Source of the DNA: Aulostomus chinensis
Taxonomy: Eukaryota > Chordata > Actinopteri > Syngnathiformes > Aulostomidae
Reading direction: 5' to 3'
Assembly: GCA_037954235.1 (NCBI GenBank)
Contig: JBBMOA010000021.1
Location: 5,994,501 to 6,058,500, forward strand
DNA: 64,000 nt
Position 1 is the stretch's first letter; every line of letters begins with the position of its first letter. The notes beneath the pieces were generated by a model. The model made no database searches. It saw nothing but the letters and a program-made list of their open reading frames with translations, and was not told the DNA's origin. Shown here piece by piece: positions 47,495 through 59,025 of the stretch. The position numbers and the translations under genes are program-made.

Positions 47495-47547
47495 GCTCAC
47501 GCGCGCGCACACGCACACGCACACGCACCTACACACACACGCACACA
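47495..47547. repeat. (CA)n/(CG)n-rich microsatellite
   Basis: Alternating purine-pyrimidine stretch with GCGCGC and CACACGCACACG units. It has Z-DNA potential. Confidence 0.9.
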
Positions 47548-48909
47548 CTTCAACCAATCAAGCATTCCAAATGGAGAGAAAATGAACAAGGTCATGGCAC
47601 TTAAGGTCCCATTTTATCGGCAAGTATTTACTCATCTTCCTGCTTTCCCTTCTTCCAGACCAGAGGAGATACGAGTGCTTGGACTAACTTCCACAACATA
47701 TTTGGGCTAAAAGGACATATAAGCTGCTGGCAGACCAGGCAATGGTAAGGCTAAAAGCATGTTTGCAAACAGCGGTTATCTTGATTCATTCATGGGTGCG
47801 AAGGGTAATATCACTCCCTCGATCTTGCATGAATAGGTGTAGTAGGTGGTATCTGATCACATCAGCAAGTTCTGAGAGACTAGCCGAGCATGCCGCACCA
47901 CAAATCAGCCACCTGGTTCTGTGTTTACCTGTCCTCCACTGTATGAGGTTAAAATTAAATAGCTTTGAAAGATAAGTCTTATCTTGGCCGTTTATCAACA
48001 CAGCCTTCATTCTTCTGGCTTTACTGCAGCCGTTGTGCTTGCCGTCTGATGAATGTCCCACAGATTTTACGGGAAAGATGTAAAAAAAATATTTTAAAAA
48101 GAGGGGAAGGGAGGGTACAAAGGTCATGAGTCAAAGTCATGACAGAATTATAGGCAATTATGAAATGCACGACCACGCATGGCACTATTTTCCTCGTTCA
48201 CGCTGGTGGACTGAGCTCTAGCATCAATCCATAACTAGAAAAGATATTCAAAAGTCAATGCGGAGCCTAAAGATTAGACGGCTACGGCGTTTCTGGAGCC
48301 GACGCTGCTATTTGAGGGTTAAAACTCAGATAATAATATAAAGAACATGTCATGAGGAGATAACTTTAAGTGTAATACGTCCAAATATAATAGAGGAAAC
48401 AATTGTAGTGTTTGAAGTGATTAAAATCCTGATAAAGCTAAACCCTGTAAAATAACTGTGGATTTGTGTTGTCAGTATATCTATCCTCAGTTCACTGACA
48501 TGTAGGCAGAGAATGCTTAATTTATATACTAGTGAGGTAATTCAGAAAAAATTCCATCACGACAACCATTTGGGCCTTCATGTGAACAATAATCCAGGAT
48601 TTATTTAGGCAAAACTCACTAATTAAATTTTCTGCTTGAATGAAACATTAAATTACTTGATGGGATGAATATTTTTAATCCTGTGGTGAGACTTATCTTC
48701 CTCCCTGCAGGAGAGTCTAAGATTAACAGGGCTGAATTATTTTGAGTGTCATTTTCAACGAAGTGAACAGTTGTCAAATCAAAAGGGGGTCCATCCGGTG
48801 CATTGAGGAAGAACTGTATAAAAACTAAGCTGTAAGAAATACTTAACATCTTGGGCCTAAACTTCATCAGAACTTAACCGCACCGACACATCATAAGATG
48901 CCGTTTTCC

Positions 48910-49500
48910 TACAGTAAATTCACTTCAGTGACCTTGACCTTTGACGTCTAAACCCTTCTCCATTTATCCTAGTGGACATTTGAGCCTAATTTATGAGGGC
49001 GTTCCATATTCTGCTTCCAAGAAGGCAGACGTCTCACACACAAGTGAGGTGACTTTGACCTCCGACCGCCAAAATCCTAGAGTCCAAGAGAGGATGTTTG
49101 TGGCAAATTTGGAGAAATTCCCTCAAGATGTTCCAGAGTTAGTGCATTTATGTAAGATGACGTTCAACCACCAAAGTCGGGGGGTGTGGACCCCCCCCCC
49201 CCCCCCCAATCAAGAATGGGACAGATACAGCAGGTGACCTTAAATGACCATCAGAATCTTTTCAGTTCATCCTCAAGTCCCAGGGGACATTTGAGCCTAT
49301 TTTTTTGTTTTTTAAATCCTTGAGGGTTTCCAAATCCCATTAACAAGAATGGGAAAGATGTCACGCACATTTAAGGTGACCTTGAACTTTTACCTCCAAA
49401 ATCTTTCAAGCTCATTCTTGGATCCCTGAGGATATTTTAGGCACACTTGGAGAAATTCCCCCAAGAGATATGACCTGCAAAGTCTTTTCAGTTCATCCTT
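48910..49500 (+). repeat. Array of about four diverged units of the TGACCTTTGACC-type repeat
   Basis: Repeating word order: GTGACCTTGACCTTTGACGT, GTGGACATTTGAGCCTAA; then GTGACTTTGACCTCCGACCG, GAAATTCCCTCAAGATG; then GTGACCTTAAATGACCATCA, TTCAGTTCATCCTCAAGTCC; then GTGACCTTGAACTTTTACCT, GAAATTCCCCCAAGAGATAT. A C17 run at 49191-49207 interrupts it. Confidence 0.7.
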
Positions 49501-50407
49501 GTATTCCCTAAAGCCACTGAAGAGATATAATGCTAACAAGGCAGGGACAGAACCTAGTTTAAGGCTGTCAACCAAGCAGAGGCATAAAAAACCTTCGCCG
49601 CCACCCACAGAGCTACGTTGTGAAACCAGGGATTTTATGTGTCCACCGCAAAAAGATCCTAACAGACTCCCATTGTCCTTGTTTGAGTGGTGCTGGCGCG
49701 TAAATTTAACAGAAGCTACACCACCACCACCATGATGTTAAGAGCTTGTGGTCATTTTGTACATTTCTATGAAATCAGGCTGGAAGCTTGACCACACAAA
49801 TGTTTTCATGTAACTGTTAAGAAAACAAGATAATTGTCTGGTGTGCATATATTTTAAGTAAGCAGCACTAAGATAAACCACATGCAATTTGAGCCTCCTA
49901 CGTGACTGACCAGAGAAACGTCTCCACGCTGTTTCACAAAACGCTGCTTCACAAAACGCTGCTTCATTCCCCATGAACAACTTGGAGGCCTGGCACCTCC
50001 TCGAAAATATCAGTAAAAATCACTTTGGATTCAGTTTCAGTTAGACTTTAATTTCCAACCTCAGCTCCGCTCATGAGAAAAATATTCATCCAAAAAAACC
50101 TCTGGTGAAATTTTACGGGCAGAGTTTTAATGTTGGGCTTGTTGGTTTTGTTTTTTTTTGTGAACACTCAAGTTCCTGGAATACAAGCGGCAGTTCTACA
50201 CGTCGCTCAGAAGACGTGTTTGTGTTTGACCTGAAACTGGCCCGCTGCCTGTTCCTTCAAAACATCTGTAATTGACTGTGTTCTTGGAGAAGTCCTCCTG
50301 TGTGTTAGCGCTCTCCATAAAGTGAGCTAATTTCTACCCACTGGATTACCCAATTCATGCTTGTAAATCCACACACACTGCTTGCTTCATTGCTACTACA
50401 AACCCAT

Positions 50408-50410
<3 letters not shown>

Positions 50411-50453
<43 letters not shown>
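50411..50453. repeat. (TG)n microsatellite
   Basis: About 43 nt of TG, with a C-run near 50475-50486. Confidence 0.97.
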
Positions 50454-50456
<3 letters not shown>

Positions 50457-50640
50457 GTGAGCTCCAATGAACACCCCCCCCCCCCAGCATCCCCCAGCAG
50501 AGGTTACTGCAGTGCAGCTTTCCAGCAAGCAGAAAAAAAAAGAGTGACTCAGGGTAGAAGCTCAAAAGAGTTGGCAAACAGTGTTAAGACCTGATGAGTG
50601 TTCGCTGGAGGAGCCAGCCCGCCAGTCGAATGGTTTTGCC

Positions 50641-50655
50641 GGGGGGGGGGGGGGG
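50641..50655 (+). repeat. G-run
   Basis: About 15 G in a row. Confidence 0.95.
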
Positions 50656-51065
50656 TCAAGGACAAACCATTTAAGACGGGTGTCAGAATGCACTCACAGA
50701 GACCCCTCTCTCTCTCAGCCACTGGCCTGAATTAGTGACTGATATTGAGCTTCCAGGTGGAGGAACTACAAGGCTGAGAGTAGATACGGACACGCCGAAA
50801 AACTTGTGATTATCTTCCAGAGGGATTAAGTTGAGCAGCGAGAGTCAACCAGAGCTGGCTGTTCAGCACGTGTTCATACAAAAGCCCGTTGGCAGACTTG
50901 GATGGGGACAGCCAGCAGCCTTTTTTTCCTCTCCCTTTTTTTTGGTGCCAGTAGCGGTTATGTAACATTACAGACAAATCTCAATAGGAGCGTCCCTGAA
51001 GGCACCACGTGGGGGATTAGCATGTCTACATAAGCAATGCCTGCCTACCTGTCCACATGGTTTAT

Positions 51066-51067
51066 TC

Positions 51068-51112
<45 letters not shown>

Positions 51113-51137
51113 CGAGAGAGAGCGAGAGAGAGAGAGA
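51066..51137. repeat. (GA)n microsatellite with CGAGA interruptions
   Basis: About 70 nt of GA units with regular GCGAGA interruptions. Confidence 0.97.
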
Positions 51138-52335
51138 CTTGCTGTCACCAAAGACAGGATCCTTGTAAAAACTGTGCACACCAAAAAAGTACTCTTATGT
51201 TTTCAGTGCCCATTCAATTATTCTGCTGTAGTTTCTCATTCATTTAGCAGCTGTATGTTCCAGAGTTTCTCTATGTGAAGCTGTTCCTACCAGCCAAGAA
51301 ACTCTGCTAACATCTGGCTTCTGACTGCAGTGAGAAAGGGTTTGCTTGGCATTTGTAAATAACCATATTGCTACCCGGTGCTGGCAGAAGTCCTGTCACA
51401 TTATCACCAACATGTCTGGTTCCTTAACATAAGCCAGAGTCCAAATGCTAAAACTGACTGATTCACTGTGGTGGGCAGTGGAGGCCGATGCCAGACGTAC
51501 ACAGCCTGGTGAGTTTCACAACCTTCTCTAGGAAGTGCAACTGCCAACTTTGTGCTGCAATTCAATCGCAATAAACACATAATAATGAGGCCGAATTAAC
51601 AGCGTGGTGAAGCAGCTTTGTACATAGTATAAATTTTGTTGCATCTTTCCCCCAGATGACAAGAGAGCGACCTTTTAAAAATGCTCGTTTTCTGAATGAG
51701 GTTCGTATTTGTTGTGTGAGGCTACTTAAATTGTCCCAGCCTGGATACGGATGACATACTTTTCATTTCAAAAACAAAGAAAAAAGGGTTTCACATGCAT
51801 TTCACTCTTGCCATGCAGACACGTTGAAGCAGGAGCTGCTCCCGGCTGACATCCTTTGAGAGACAGCGTGCACAGTGGACACTTTTAGGATGCTGAAGTG
51901 TTGTCTTACCCTGTCTAAAGGCCAAAGCTATGTCGCAAAGCAGAGTGAGAAGTCACAGAAATGGATAAGAAGCAATCAACTGTACAAAGAGGGGTTGCTC
52001 TGCACGTATTTCAACATGATGGGAGTGCTGTAGCCGGGGAGGAGAGACGCTTCTTAACTCGGGCTGTGTGAAGTGGGTGTAATTGTTGGTTTCAGGAAAT
52101 TGCCCAAATTGACTGAAAACGTGGGAGTATCAGAAGCTTTTTGATGATCAAGCACTTAGATAGCATAGAGGAAGACGGAGTCAAAAAGGTTTGACTTGCT
52201 GATAATTTATTCCTCCTCCTGAAGTTCTCCTCCATTCAGAGTTAATAGCTCTCGGAAAGCACGGCGACCTGTTCTGTCTGATGTTGACGGAACAGAGTGT
52301 AACACCCTTTTCTCCAAACAGACTAAACACAAAAG

Positions 52336-52545
52336 ACCTCATTCATAAAATGTTCTTACTGACAAATTTGTTCTTACACACACTTTCTGGCTTATAAAAA
52401 AATTTATTTGCAAGACTTCCTGTTACAAAAAGTACACGATAAATGAGAGAGCAAAGAGTTACATCAGGCTTTGTAAGACTGAATTAAAGGTTAAAATTGC
52501 GCGTAAGAACAAATTTGTGCTTAAGAGCATTTCATGAATGAGCCT
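52336..52545. mobile_element. Small MITE with about 45-bp terminal inverted repeats
   Basis: The left arm (CCTCATTCATAAAATGTTCT, then ACAAATTTGTTCTTAC) is the near complement of the right arm (GTAAGAACAAATTTGT, then GCATTTCATGAATGAGCC). The element is about 210 bp and noncoding. It belongs to a widespread teleost CTCATTCATGAAA-type family. Confidence 0.8.
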
Positions 52546-53446
52546 AATGCCTTGAGTGAGAATGAGATGAATTCATTTTGATAATCAGGCAAGAAAACTG
52601 TGAGATTTTGAATCTTTTATATACACTCCTCATTTCTATTTGCTTAAAATAGTCTTCTTACAAAATACTACATCTGACTGAAAAAAAACCCATGATGCAT
52701 CACATGAAATCAGGAAGTCTCAATTTCATTCAGCAGTCGAGCATCGAGAGGACACGACCCCTCTGTCTTCACAGAGAGACGCAATACTCTGTAGCTCAGA
52801 GTGGCTTTCACTCACCTGCTCCATATTTAATTCATCAGGCATCTTCCTGATTGATAGTTGCATAAAAAGTAACCTGCTTTACTTTCAGCTGCCTGGCCAG
52901 CAAAACAACAACACGGAATGCAAATTAGCCTGCGTGTAACAGCAGATTTATGGACGGGAGGAAGAACAATTTCCGCTGGCGAGGGACAAATATTATTTCA
53001 GCTGGAAAGAAGAAAGACTTTGAGTAGATGATGAGACCTCGGGCAACCAACACTGGACTCAAGTTCCAAGACTTAATCAGATTTGAATATCTTTTTTTTT
53101 TTTTGCGGCAGCAGCATTTGGTGTTCCCGTTGCATCTTCCGTTTCGGATGTAAATTGCTGGCAGAAAATGACACACAAGCAACACCCGAGCTGTGAAAGC
53201 ATCGCTTTGTTTTAGTGTTACAAATCTCTTGCTGTTGCTTTCACATGCGAGACAAACAGAATTAATCTCAACAGACAAAAAAAGAAAAAGAAAAGAAATT
53301 GAAAGTGTAAAAACGCGCATGTAAAAAAACAGCCTTGGTTTAACTTTTATGGTATGTAAATAACACTTAGCATCTTGTTAAATTTGGTCCTGAATATTTA
53401 AAGAACCCTAACAACTTTTTGCTTAGTTGCCACCCTCCTTGGAACC

Positions 53447-53920
53447 AGACAGGAATATAGATGCCCTGCTCTCCTCTGTGGGTGCATTGCAGACCCTCAG
53501 AGACTAGCTGAACGCTAGTTAGCTTAGCTCAATGAATGAAAGTGGGTGGGAAGTGTTAGCATACCTCCATTAAAAAATTATCAAATACACTCCTCTTCAA
53601 AATGGTCTTTGCCTGCATTAACAGAACAAGGATAGCATTTTAAAACTAGACATTACAACTTCAGACACCCTGGGACTTTCCTAACAACTGACCCGCACTT
53701 CAGAACTTTAACAGACAAAACAAAAACTTTTGTGGACAACAGAAGAGCTAATTATGGCCGACTGTTTAAGGGAGGAAACAAGGCGCTGAACCTGACCTAA
53801 CAACTTGGATATGCTAACTTGCCCATCCACTACCATTAATTCTGCTAAGCTAATTTGCTGTCAGATTCTCCCTGATGCACCCGCAGAGGAAATAAGGGCA
53901 TCTATCTTCTTGTATGGCTA
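53447..53920. mobile_element. Foldback MITE, copy B (about 475 bp)
   Basis: CCTCTGTGGGTGCATT (53473-53488) pairs with GATGCACCCGCAGAGG (53874-53889). AGTTAGCTTAGC (53517-53528) pairs with GCTAAGCTAA (53844-53853). The interior resembles copy A in the opposite orientation (shared GGAAAGT and GCAAAGACCAT-like words). Confidence 0.75.
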
Positions 53921-56900
53921 AAAATTAGCGTGTGCCTTTAAATCAAACTATGCGCTCTGTGACCACGTGTCCCTTACATGCGTACCTGGCATGAGCAATA
54001 AAATATTCATATTTGGTTTCAAAGGTAGAGCTCAAAAGATAAAAGCTGTTAAAATGCGGAGGACTGAATAAGAGTAGTTCTCCTATCAGCTGGTCAACAA
54101 AGAGAGCTCTCTTTGAAGTGGTAAAAGGGTGGGTATGCAACTTAGCGGCGGTATCCCTCTTTTATTGATAGTTAAAACAGAGAAGTCTTTACCGGGATAA
54201 TCATGTTTATAAAGGCTTTCCACAACCCTTTTCTCACCTGCATGCAGAAGCAAAGCTTTTGGGCTGAGAAGCACATGTTCTTTGATCGGCGGCAGTGGCG
54301 GACATCGCCCGGTTTCTTCACGGAGGCTGACTGAAGCTTCCTGAGCGTGCTCTTTGTGCAACAAACCTTTTAACCGTGCACTGTATGGTGGGAAATCAGT
54401 CCGCCAGATGCATTAAAGGCTTCACGTGAAAGCAACTTGACTGTGGCTAAAACTATTATTAAAACCTGCAATGTCCTTGTATCAGAGTCATAAGACTACA
54501 TTCACAACGGTCCTCATCTGCACCCGGAAAATTCCACCCCTGGTTACTTTTTTTCTGCTGTCATGCATCATGTGACAAGTGGAGTCAAGGGATGATGGAT
54601 ATTTATACAGCTAATGAAAATCTCCCTCTCACCCTTTTCGGCTCATGTGTCGGTGGATGTATAAAGAGAAGTGGAAGCAGCATCTACAGCAGAGCCCCGT
54701 TCATTCCAAGCTACAATTGTGCAATACCAGTCTTGAGAGTTTCTCCCTTCAATGGATTTAACAACAAATAGAAGCGGGGGCTGAAAACTTGACTCCAGCA
54801 GAAGACACTCATAACTAGAGATGCATAATAATGACATGATGTCATGTGAATTATGTAAACCCGAATGAAATTGCTCTCTGTGTGCTAAGTGCCAAACCAT
54901 TCACTACTCAAGAACTCACTGATGCATTAAATATAAAACACTGTGAAGAACCCTCGTTCAGACAGACAGTCATTTTAACACTGTCAAACAGAGCGGTGAC
55001 ACTAAAAACAGTGACATTTTTTGAAAGCCGGCTGTGTCGCTCTCCTCCGAGAGCTTCCATGTTGACGTGAACCACTGTGACAGCACGGCGAGGAGCCTCC
55101 AGACGTGTCAACCCATCCTAGAAGACAAGGACGGGGGCCTTTTCATGCCAGCTTTGCTGTCCAACTGACTGAAAATCCCGATAGCTCCATTTCACACAGC
55201 TGGAGTGGAAAACGATTGCCGTTACCTCTTCTGTTGTATCCCGTCAGATCCAATGACCACCCCCACCACCCCGGCAGACAGACTCGTGTTTCACACCCAG
55301 GTGACGGGTCACATGATTCAATATCTTTATGTGAAAATGTTCACGAGTCAGCTGGCTGATAAAGTTGGACATCATCGAATCTGTTGCCGGTGCTGCAGTA
55401 GCGCTAGCGCTCCCTCTCATAGCTGAAATGGATATGAGACTCACACATTTCACCTTAGACCTGACACATACTTGACTGTTTCTTGTGGAAAAAAGCTGGT
55501 GAGAGGAGAAAAATCGATGATACTCTAAAATGTTGAGGCTTAACTTGAATTGCAGGACCTGAGTAGTTGCTTAGTGACGGCCTTGTTTGTTAATAACTGT
55601 CTAAAAATGACATTATATGAAGACATTTCCAGTTTAGCCGCTAAGGAATCTTACTGCGGGGCAACAAATGCATCAGTAAATGACAGAATTTGACGACAGT
55701 CCCTTACCTAATAGACACACCGCCTTCAGACTCAGTTTGGCACAACCATTCAACACCACACAGAAAGACAGAGGCACTTGTAGTATTTATTCCCTCATTG
55801 ACTGATCGTTTTCCTCTTTCCTCCTGGAGGCGGGTCTTGCCACTGCAATGTGTGAAAGCTGTCAATCTCAAAGACAACGGACAGATTCCTTCACAGAGTC
55901 ATCAGCATACACATTATGTGGATAACCTTAACTTGTTCGCATGCATTTAAGCCTCAAGAACCCTTCGGATGCGCCATTTGCACAAAAAAAATCCGAACAC
56001 ACAAAAAGAGATTTTCACGCCTGACCTTCACCCTAGCGTCACGCCGTCACGGCCGTCACAAAATCAGCAGCTGTGATACACATTAACGCCTGGTCGCTGT
56101 CGAGTGAACAGAGCCCCAGCAAAAAGAGACCACAACAGTAGGAAGATGCCATGATTAATATACGCTGTATCAAATTCTACGCCATGCAGCCACACCGAAT
56201 CTACCTACAAGTACGAGACTGTCGAATTCAACAGGAAGAAGCCGCCTCCATCTCTTTGTTCAACCATTTCTGTTACAGTTGGATACTGAAGTCACATAAA
56301 CTCCTGGTGAATAAGGCAGGCTGATGACAACACTGTATGTACTGTAAATCAGACACCAGCTATCAACAAGCTGGAGCTTGTGGTGGTAGATTCCTGGTGG
56401 AGATGCTGACTTAACAGCACCTTCATGCGGGTTCTGTTTGCTGCTGTTTGGTAAACAGGCTTCCTCCACGCACTGTTAACACCAGAAATTATTCATCTTT
56501 TTTCCAGAACATTCAGCAAATATCTGCTCTTCATATCATCAAAAGTGCCCAAGACAGCAATTAACCCATTGAGTAATCGTGTGCCGCCATTAATTTGCAA
56601 TTTACTGCTGACTAAGAGCTGGGCAGTGAAACTTTACTACAGCTCGAAATGCATGCGGCACGCTGACTCTAATGTTATTAAGCAGGCAGGGTCAAAGATG
56701 CACAGGCAGTGAAACATAATTTGTCCTCACACACCAGCAAGTTAATTACATCATGTTATTAAACCATTCACAAATCTGTTGGCGTGCCAGGAGGAGGTGG
56801 AGTCTCAGATCCCTGCTGTTTCCTGCAGACAGGCCAGTTCAACCAGTATAACCTTTAACAGCCAATATACTGCATGTGTGACACATCTCAAAAACACATC

Positions 56901-56999
56901 CGCAATGTTACAAATGATTGATGGGACCAACATTGTCACGCCTCCCCCCCAGGAACAGCAACAGACAATCACAAATATGTTTTTGGGGTGTCCAGCCTT

Positions 57000-57062
57000 C
57001 CCACTGGGACACGAGAATGAGCTTAAAAGGTTTTGGTGGTCAAAGGTCAAGGACACTGTGAC
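57000..57062 (-). repeat. Dispersed fish repeat (TGACCTTTGACCACCAA type), antisense fragment
   Basis: TTTTGGTGGTCAAAGGTCAA is the complement of the core word shared with the copies at 0.9, 33.2 and 48.9 kb. Confidence 0.6.
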
Positions 57063-57146
57063 AGACACACATTATAGAGACATTCTGCCACAATGTGGGA
57101 TTTGTAGTTTGAAATCATTCCAATATTGAGTGAGTTGCTACGGTTG

Positions 57147-57411
57147 GGGGGGCATGGCTCATGGTAGAGTGGCCGTCTAGCAACCAAAGGGTCACTGGTT
57201 CGATCCTCACTTCCCCCGGTGACCATGTCCAAGTGTCCTTGAGCAAGATACTGAACCCCCAGTTGCTCCTGATGGCCCTGCAACAGACTGTCGACCCATC
57301 CAGAGTGACCCCGCCTCTCACCCAACGTCAGCTGGGATGGGCTGCAGCCTCCGCCCCCCAACGACCCTTTACGGATAAGCGGAATAGGATGGATGGGTGG
57401 ATGGATGGATG
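57147..57411 (+). mobile_element. tRNA-derived SINE, nearly full length
   Basis: The tRNA-like head has box A (TGGCTCATGGTAGAGTGG) and box B (GGTTCGATCC, 57197-57206). The body carries CCTTGAGCAAGATACTGAAC and TTGCTCCTGATGGCCCTGCA. The 3' tail has CAGCTGGGATGGGCTGCAGC and ACGGATAAGCGGAATAGG and ends in ATGG repeats. It is the same family as the antisense copy at 3902-4107. The tail resembles a LINE 3' end, consistent with LINE-driven mobilisation. Confidence 0.9.
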
Positions 57412-58971
57412 CTAAGGTTGATTAATGCGTGTTGCAGCTATGGAGCAGCTTGTTAGAGTCCAAGTCCATCCAACAAATCCCGAGACCCTGCAACACCAGC
57501 ACAGAGTCCAACAAGCTCAAATGCAGGTGCAATATAGGATTTCACCTGAACGTGGAGGGAAAGACTGGGCGCCTTTTACCTGTGTTTTTGAGCAAACATA
57601 ATCAGTAGTGACCAAAACTGCTCAAATTGTTCCAACATTGTGTGAGAACGCTGAAAAACATTGTCTATCTGAAAAAACCTGTTTGGTTTTACCAGTGACG
57701 GTGACTCCATACCAGTTTGTTTTGGATTAAAAGGAACTCATAGGAAATATTTAGGTGGACATTTCTTAAATGTAACAGAACACGTTCTGACGAACAGGTG
57801 AGATCGCCCACATCTTCCCTGAAACAACCACGAATCAACGAGCTCACATTAAAAACCCAAAAGTGCTTTCTAGCAAATACCGGAGCAACTGGTACGAAGG
57901 GGGCCCGCTGCTGTCAGAGCGGCCGCGCTAACAGGTGGATCCAAGATCACTGTCCCCGCTCCTGGGAAATCGGTGTACATGTCACTCCCCGCAGGGCAGC
58001 TGTCAAAGCAGCGAGCGTGCCCGCGCTGCTGGATTACAGCGAAGTGTGTGTCATTAGGAGGATCCCCTCAGGACAGCCAGCACTTCCTGCAAGTTGCAAC
58101 TTGACATGAGCTTATGAGGGGCGACTGCTCGGTTTAATAGCTCTCCTTTCTGAGCAACAGCAGTAAAAATACTCCTGCAGGTTTACGCTCCTATATCCAT
58201 CTTGGCAGCTGAAGTGTTTGATCGACTTTTCATTTCACCGGAAAATGATACAACAGCTGAATCGCTTAGTCACCTCATCGATCAGCAGGAAAACCACAAT
58301 TTCATTTCAAGAACAACGACCCTGAAACAGCCCCTGAAAGAAAGAAGACTAGCTTGTCTCCGTGACACAAAACAAGAACTGTTTTTGCATCGTGATAAAT
58401 GTTTCTCGCGTTACATCAAGTTTGAAGGTATCAAACGAATTATGATGAATGTGTGCTAAATTGCATTGCCCAACAGAAGCCTAACTCAGTCAGGTCGACG
58501 GCGAGCCAAACGCACGCTCAAATCTGGTTATATCACAAAGTATTTATGATGCCAACAGCAAAGACCTGAGGAATCACTTGGTCAAACAAAAATATATCAA
58601 AAAGCTGAAGTGGGTACTTTATTTGATGAAAATTTAAAAAAAAAAAGACTCATTTTTTCCAGCTGGAATGTTTTCTTTTTTTAAATCATAGGGGGGGAAA
58701 AAAAAAGTGCAGTACTTTCAGGTACCAATGCTGAATTCTTGGTTCTGGCATCAGTAAAAGTATCACTTCAAATTCAACACTAACGATAAGTAAAGCGTGA
58801 TTGTGAGTAAGCAGCACATTTGAACCGACTATCACTCATCCTCCCAAGTGAACTATCTTTTTGCCGTGTAGATGCATTTTTTTTTTAAATAACGAAAGCC
58901 CACTTAAGTCTTACTTAATCTTACTTACGTACTTACACAAACTACTTACTTAACCTACTTAAATTTTAGAG

Positions 58972-59025
58972 CCTTATAATACTTGTCTATTTCAAAAAGG
59001 GGGGAAATAGACAAGTATTATAAGG
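58972..59025. repeat. Perfect 22-bp hairpin with 10-nt loop
   Basis: The arm 58972-58993 (CCTTATAATACTTGTC...) is exactly complementary to 59004-59025. The loop is AAAAAGGGGG. A degenerate CTTA-rich stretch precedes it (58905-58965). Confidence 0.95.

Noticed and set aside
49191..49207. Homopolymer C17 and similar G or C runs as functional elements
   Set aside because: Most sit in repeats or introns without context and vary easily. Only the run near the scrib start is kept as a finding.
57147..57220. A genuine tRNA gene, because of good A and B boxes
   Set aside because: The head cannot be completed to a cloverleaf with a paired acceptor stem by eye and continues into a SINE body and ATGG tail.
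57798..58109. 103-codon plus-strand frame in a moderately GC-rich patch
   Set aside because: Unrecognised protein with no splice-site support.
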